Part shown: positions 59,130 to 64,000 of the stretch, one piece after another
Numbering within the stretch: position 1 is the stretch's first letter
Layout of the letters: every line of letters starts with the position of its first letter
Assembly: GCF_002994445.1 (NCBI RefSeq)
Contig: NZ_MRZJ01000003.1
Location: 186,001 to 250,000 of the forward strand
DNA length: 64,000 nucleotides
DNA from: Staphylococcus simulans
Lineage (GTDB): Bacteria > Bacillota > Bacilli > Staphylococcales > Staphylococcaceae
Direction of reading: 5' to 3'
Translations under genes and position numbers: made by a program
The notes under the pieces: model-generated
Told to the model about the DNA's origin: nothing
The model's database searches: none
Seen by the model: only the letters and a program-made list of their open reading frames with translations

Positions 59130-60437
59130 ATGACGACTGAAACTTTGAACATTTCTGAAGCAGAACTTGTTGAGTATTCACAAGCCCAAAATGAACCTTC
59201 TTGGATGACAGAATTACGTAAAGAAGCGTTGAAACTTACTGAAACTTTGGAAATGCCGAAACCAGATAAAACTAAAATTACTAAATGGGATTTCGACTCA
59301 TTTAAACAATTCGAAACAAAATCTGAAAAATACACTGGCATCAGTGAAGTTCCAGAATCAATCGAAAAAATCATTGATGTTGATCAATCAGAGAATTTAA
59401 TCATTCAACATAACAACTCACTTGCATTCTCACGTGTTTCAGAGCAAGCACAAAAAGACGGTGTAGTGATTGAAGGTTTAGCTGATGCATTAGTTAATCA
59501 CGGCGACCTTGTTCAAAAATATCTTATGAAAGATGCAGTGAACGTTGATGAACATCGTTTAACAGCATTACACACAGCATTAATCAACGGCGGTGTATTT
59601 GTTTATGTTCCTAAGAACGTAGTTGTAGAACACCCAATCCAATATGTTGTGCTTCATGATGATGAGAACGCAAGCTTCTTCAATCATGTGATTATTGCGA
59701 CTGAACAAAGCGCAGAAGTCACTTATGTTGAAAACTACTTGTCTGACGTAAGCGGCGAAGGCAACCAAGTAAACATTATTTCTGAAGTGATTGCGGGTGC
59801 TAACTCAAAAATCACTTATGGTGCAGTAGACTATTTAGATAAAGGTTTCACTGGCCATATTATTCGTCGCGGTATTACAGAAGCAGATGCTACAATCAAT
59901 TGGGCACTTGGTTTAATGAACGAAGGCAACCAAATCATTGATAATACAACAAACTTGATCGGTGACCGTTCGACAAGTGAATTGAAATCAGTAGCAGTAG
60001 GTACAGGCGAACAAAAATCTAACGTAACATCTAAGATTGTTCAATACGGTAAAGAAACTGATGGTTACATTCTTAAACACGGTGTTGTTGAAGAACAAGC
60101 AACTATCATCTTTAACGGTATCGGATATATTAAACACGGCGGTTCAAAATCAGTTGCGAACCAAGAGTCACGTGTCTTAATGCTTTCTGATAAAGCACGC
60201 GGAGATGCAAACCCTATTCTATTAATCGATGAAGACGATGTAGAAGCAGGTCACGCAGCTTCAGTAGGCCGTGTGGATGATGAACAACTTTACTATTTAA
60301 TGAGCCGCGGAATTTCTAAACATGAAGCGGAACGTTTAATTATTCATGGTTTCTTAGACCCTGTAGTAAGAGAATTACCAATTGAAGATGTTAAACGTCA
60401 ATTACGTGAAGTTATCGAATTAAAAGTTGCAAAATAA
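59130..60437 (+). CDS. sufD: SufD, Fe-S cluster scaffold protein
   Basis: 435 aa. Beta-helix SufBD core (about 150-390) and the C-terminal helical end with [20 protein letters not shown]. Partners with SufB and SufC. AGGAGG (59114-59119) precedes the ATG. Followed by a 190-base gap carrying a large hairpin before sufS. Confidence 0.96.
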   Translation: MTTETLNISEAELVEYSQAQNEPSWMTELRKEALKLTETLEMPKPDKTKITKWDFDSFKQFETKSEKYTGISEVPESIEKIIDVDQSENLIIQHNNSLAFSRVSEQAQKDGVVIEGLADALVNHGDLVQKYLMKDAVNVDEHRLTALHTALINGGVFVYVPKNVVVEHPIQYVVLHDDENASFFNHVIIATEQSAEVTYVENYLSDVSGEGNQVNIISEVIAGANSKITYGAVDYLDKGFTGHIIRRGITEADATINWALGLMNEGNQIIDNTTNLIGDRSTSELKSVAVGTGEQKSNVTSKIVQYGKETDGYILKHGVVEEQATIIFNGIGYIKHGGSKSVANQESRVLMLSDKARGDANPILLIDEDDVEAGHAASVGRVDDEQLYYLMSRGISKHEAERLIIHGFLDPVVRELPIEDVKRQLREVIELKVAK

Positions 60438-60451
60438 AAAAGTTAAGCTAG

Positions 60452-62327
<1,876 letters not shown>

Positions 62328-62353
62328 GTGTAAATAACGGGTAAACGTATGAT

Positions 62354-62384
62354 AACTGGCAAGGTGGTTTCTTACTTGTCAGTT
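62354..62384 (+). other. sufU-sufB intercistronic hairpin
   Basis: AACTGGCAAG / CTTGTCAGTT (one wobble), loop GTGGTTTCTTA, without a T-run. A likely mRNA-processing or stabilising element in the 196-base sufU-sufB gap. Confidence 0.6.
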
Positions 62385-62523
62385 CCATGATAGACTGATT
62401 AATACAAGTATTATCTCAGCGCAGGTAATACACTAGCATTTAATCACCAAGAAGCGCTATCTATTTTTGAAATAATGTCACGGGTCAATAAATCGTGTTG
62501 ATTATATAAAAGGAGTGATTGAA

Positions 62524-63921
62524 ATGGCTAAAAAAGCACCTGATGTTGGGGATTACAAATATGGTTTCCACGACGAAGATGTTTCCATTTTCAGATCAGA
62601 ACGCGGATTAACAGAAAATATCGTTACTGAAATATCAAGAATGAAGGAAGAGCCAAAATGGATGTTGGACTTCCGTCTTAAATCATTAAAATTATTCTAT
62701 AAAATGCCGATGCCGCAATGGGGCGGCGACTTGTCAGAGTTAAACTTTGACGACATCACTTACTATGTTAAACCTTCTGAGCATGCAGAACGTTCTTGGG
62801 ATGAAGTACCAGAAGAAATCAAACGTACTTTCGACCGTTTAGGTATCCCAGAAGCAGAACAAAAATACCTTGCTGGTGTTTCTGCACAATATGAATCAGA
62901 AGTTGTTTACCAAAACATGGAAGCTGAATTAGAAGAGAAAGGTGTTATCTTCAAAGACACTGACTCTGCATTAAGAGAACACGAAGAATTATTCAAAGAA
63001 TACTTTGCTTCAGTTGTTCCAGCTGCCGATAACAAATTCGCAGCACTTAACTCAGCAGTATGGTCAGGCGGATCATTCATTTATGTTCCTAAGAACATCA
63101 AATTAGATACACCGCTTCAAGCATACTTCCGTATCAACTCAGAAAACATGGGTCAATTCGAACGTACTTTAATCATCGCTGATGAAGGTGCTTCAGTAAA
63201 CTACGTTGAAGGTTGTACAGCTCCAGTTTATACAACTAACTCACTACACTCAGCTGTAGTAGAAATCATCGTACACAAAGATGCACATGTACGTTACACT
63301 ACAATTCAAAACTGGGCAAACAACGTTTATAACTTAGTTACTAAACGTACTTTAGTTCATGAGAATGGTAACATGGAATGGGTTGACGGCAACTTAGGTT
63401 CTAAATTGACTATGAAATACCCTAACTGTGTATTAGCAGGAGAAGGTGCCAAAGGCAGCACACTTTCTATCGCTTTAGCAGGTAAAGGTCAAGTTCAAGA
63501 TGCGGGTGCGAAAATGATTCACTTAGCACCAAACACATCTTCAACTATCGTTTCAAAATCAATTTCTAAAGATGGCGGTAAAGTTGTTTACCGTGGTATC
63601 GTTAAATTCGGACGCAAAGCAAAAGGTGCACGTGCGAACATCGAATGCGATACGTTAATCTTAGATAACAAATCAACTTCAGATACAATTCCTTATAATG
63701 AAATCATGAACGATGACATTTCATTAGAACACGAAGCGAAAGTTTCTAAAGTATCAGAAGAACAATTATTCTACTTGATGAGCCGTGGTATTTCAGAAGA
63801 AGAAGCAACTGAAATGATCGTAATGGGCTTCATCGAACCATTCACAAAAGAACTTCCAATGGAATATGCCGTTGAAATGAACCGTCTAATCAAATTCGAA
63901 ATGGAAGGTTCTATCGGTTAA
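62524..63921 (+). CDS. sufB: SufB, Fe-S cluster scaffold protein
   Basis: 465 aa from ATG 62524 (AAAGGAGTG upstream; the GTG within it is not the start). SufBD core with VEGCTAP (about 229-235), [21 protein letters not shown] and the C-terminal [12 protein letters not shown]. Assembles Fe-S clusters with SufC and SufD. Last gene of the operon. Confidence 0.97.
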   Translation: MAKKAPDVGDYKYGFHDEDVSIFRSERGLTENIVTEISRMKEEPKWMLDFRLKSLKLFYKMPMPQWGGDLSELNFDDITYYVKPSEHAERSWDEVPEEIKRTFDRLGIPEAEQKYLAGVSAQYESEVVYQNMEAELEEKGVIFKDTDSALREHEELFKEYFASVVPAADNKFAALNSAVWSGGSFIYVPKNIKLDTPLQAYFRINSENMGQFERTLIIADEGASVNYVEGCTAPVYTTNSLHSAVVEIIVHKDAHVRYTTIQNWANNVYNLVTKRTLVHENGNMEWVDGNLGSKLTMKYPNCVLAGEGAKGSTLSIALAGKGQVQDAGAKMIHLAPNTSSTIVSKSISKDGGKVVYRGIVKFGRKAKGARANIECDTLILDNKSTSDTIPYNEIMNDDISLEHEAKVSKVSEEQLFYLMSRGISEEEATEMIVMGFIEPFTKELPMEYAVEMNRLIKFEMEGSIG

Positions 63922-63958
63922 TCGATATTCTATGGAATTAAAATACTGCAAACAAAGC

Positions 63959-64000
63959 ACGAGCAATGCATACCAATTAGGTAGAAGCATTGCTCGTGTT
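63959..64000 (+). terminator. sufB terminator (cut by window end)
   Basis: CACGAGCAATGC / GCATTGCTCGTG perfect 12-bp stem, with the beginning of a T-run at the window edge. Confidence 0.85.

Noticed and set aside
62354..62384. Terminator between sufU and sufB
   Set aside because: The hairpin lacks a T-run, and sufB is needed with the rest of the operon; kept only as an intercistronic hairpin.

Overview
This 64-kb window is chromosomal DNA of a Staphylococcus. The gene order comF-hpf-secA-prfB ... uvrBA-hprK-lgt-trxB-rapZ-yvcK-whiA-clpP-cggR-gapA-pgk-tpiA-gpmI-eno-secG-est-rnr-smpB-ssrA ... metNIQ-sufCDSUB is the conserved staphylococcal backbone. The tmRNA and its tag (GKSNNNLAVAA) are clearly staphylococcal. 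The interval between ssrA and the cold-shock gene holds only one unrelated gene instead of the clfA-to-nuc virulence cluster of S. aureus, which suggests a coagulase-negative species. The exact species cannot be fixed by reading alone.

Layout. 1-2.3 kb: end of the competence operon (comFA partial, comFC) and the ribosome hibernation factor hpf. 2.6-6.5 kb: secA and prfB, the latter with the programmed +1 frameshift. 6.7-9 kb: a WalR-box-preceded LysM-CHAP wall hydrolase, an HD-domain protein and a CsbA-like membrane protein. 9-22.2 kb: uvrB-uvrA behind a LexA box, then hprK-lgt-acetyltransferase-TPR, trxB, rapZ-yvcK-whiA. 22.2-25.1 kb: two leftward transporters (MFS, BrnQ). 25.3-29.2 kb: tRNA-Arg(CCG), CtsR-controlled clpP, a small membrane protein, a TIGR01777 epimerase behind a Fur-like box, an RsaH-like sRNA, a coiled-coil membrane protein and a small Cys-rich ORF with no usable start codon. 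29.3-36.8 kb: the central glycolytic operon with its repressor CggR. 36.9-42 kb: secG, est, rnr, smpB, ssrA.

42-48.2 kb is a looser accessory stretch: DUF4352 protein, CspC-like cold-shock protein, lipoprotein, KtrB-type K+ transporter, LemA and TPM proteins, YozE-like protein, and several orphan non-coding elements. The most striking is at 48.05-48.2 kb. Two Zur-type palindromes flank a good sigma-A promoter that can only produce a short non-coding RNA ending in a strong terminator. 48.2-55.7 kb: GNAT, aroD, a nitroreductase whose start site is covered by a perfect Fur box, thioredoxin-like and ArsC-like proteins, gcvH, a TOPRIM/thioredoxin-like pair, and the SAM-riboswitch-controlled methionine importer metNIQ.

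55.7-58.0 kb is an inserted AT-rich module: an SMC/RloA-like ATPase overlapping a TOPRIM/RloB-like protein, bracketed by a 38-bp exact direct repeat that is also the metQ terminator. It looks like a two-gene anti-phage (AbiL/PARIS-like) system. 58.2-64 kb: the complete sufCDSUB iron-sulfur cluster operon, with a long imperfect hairpin between sufD and sufS.
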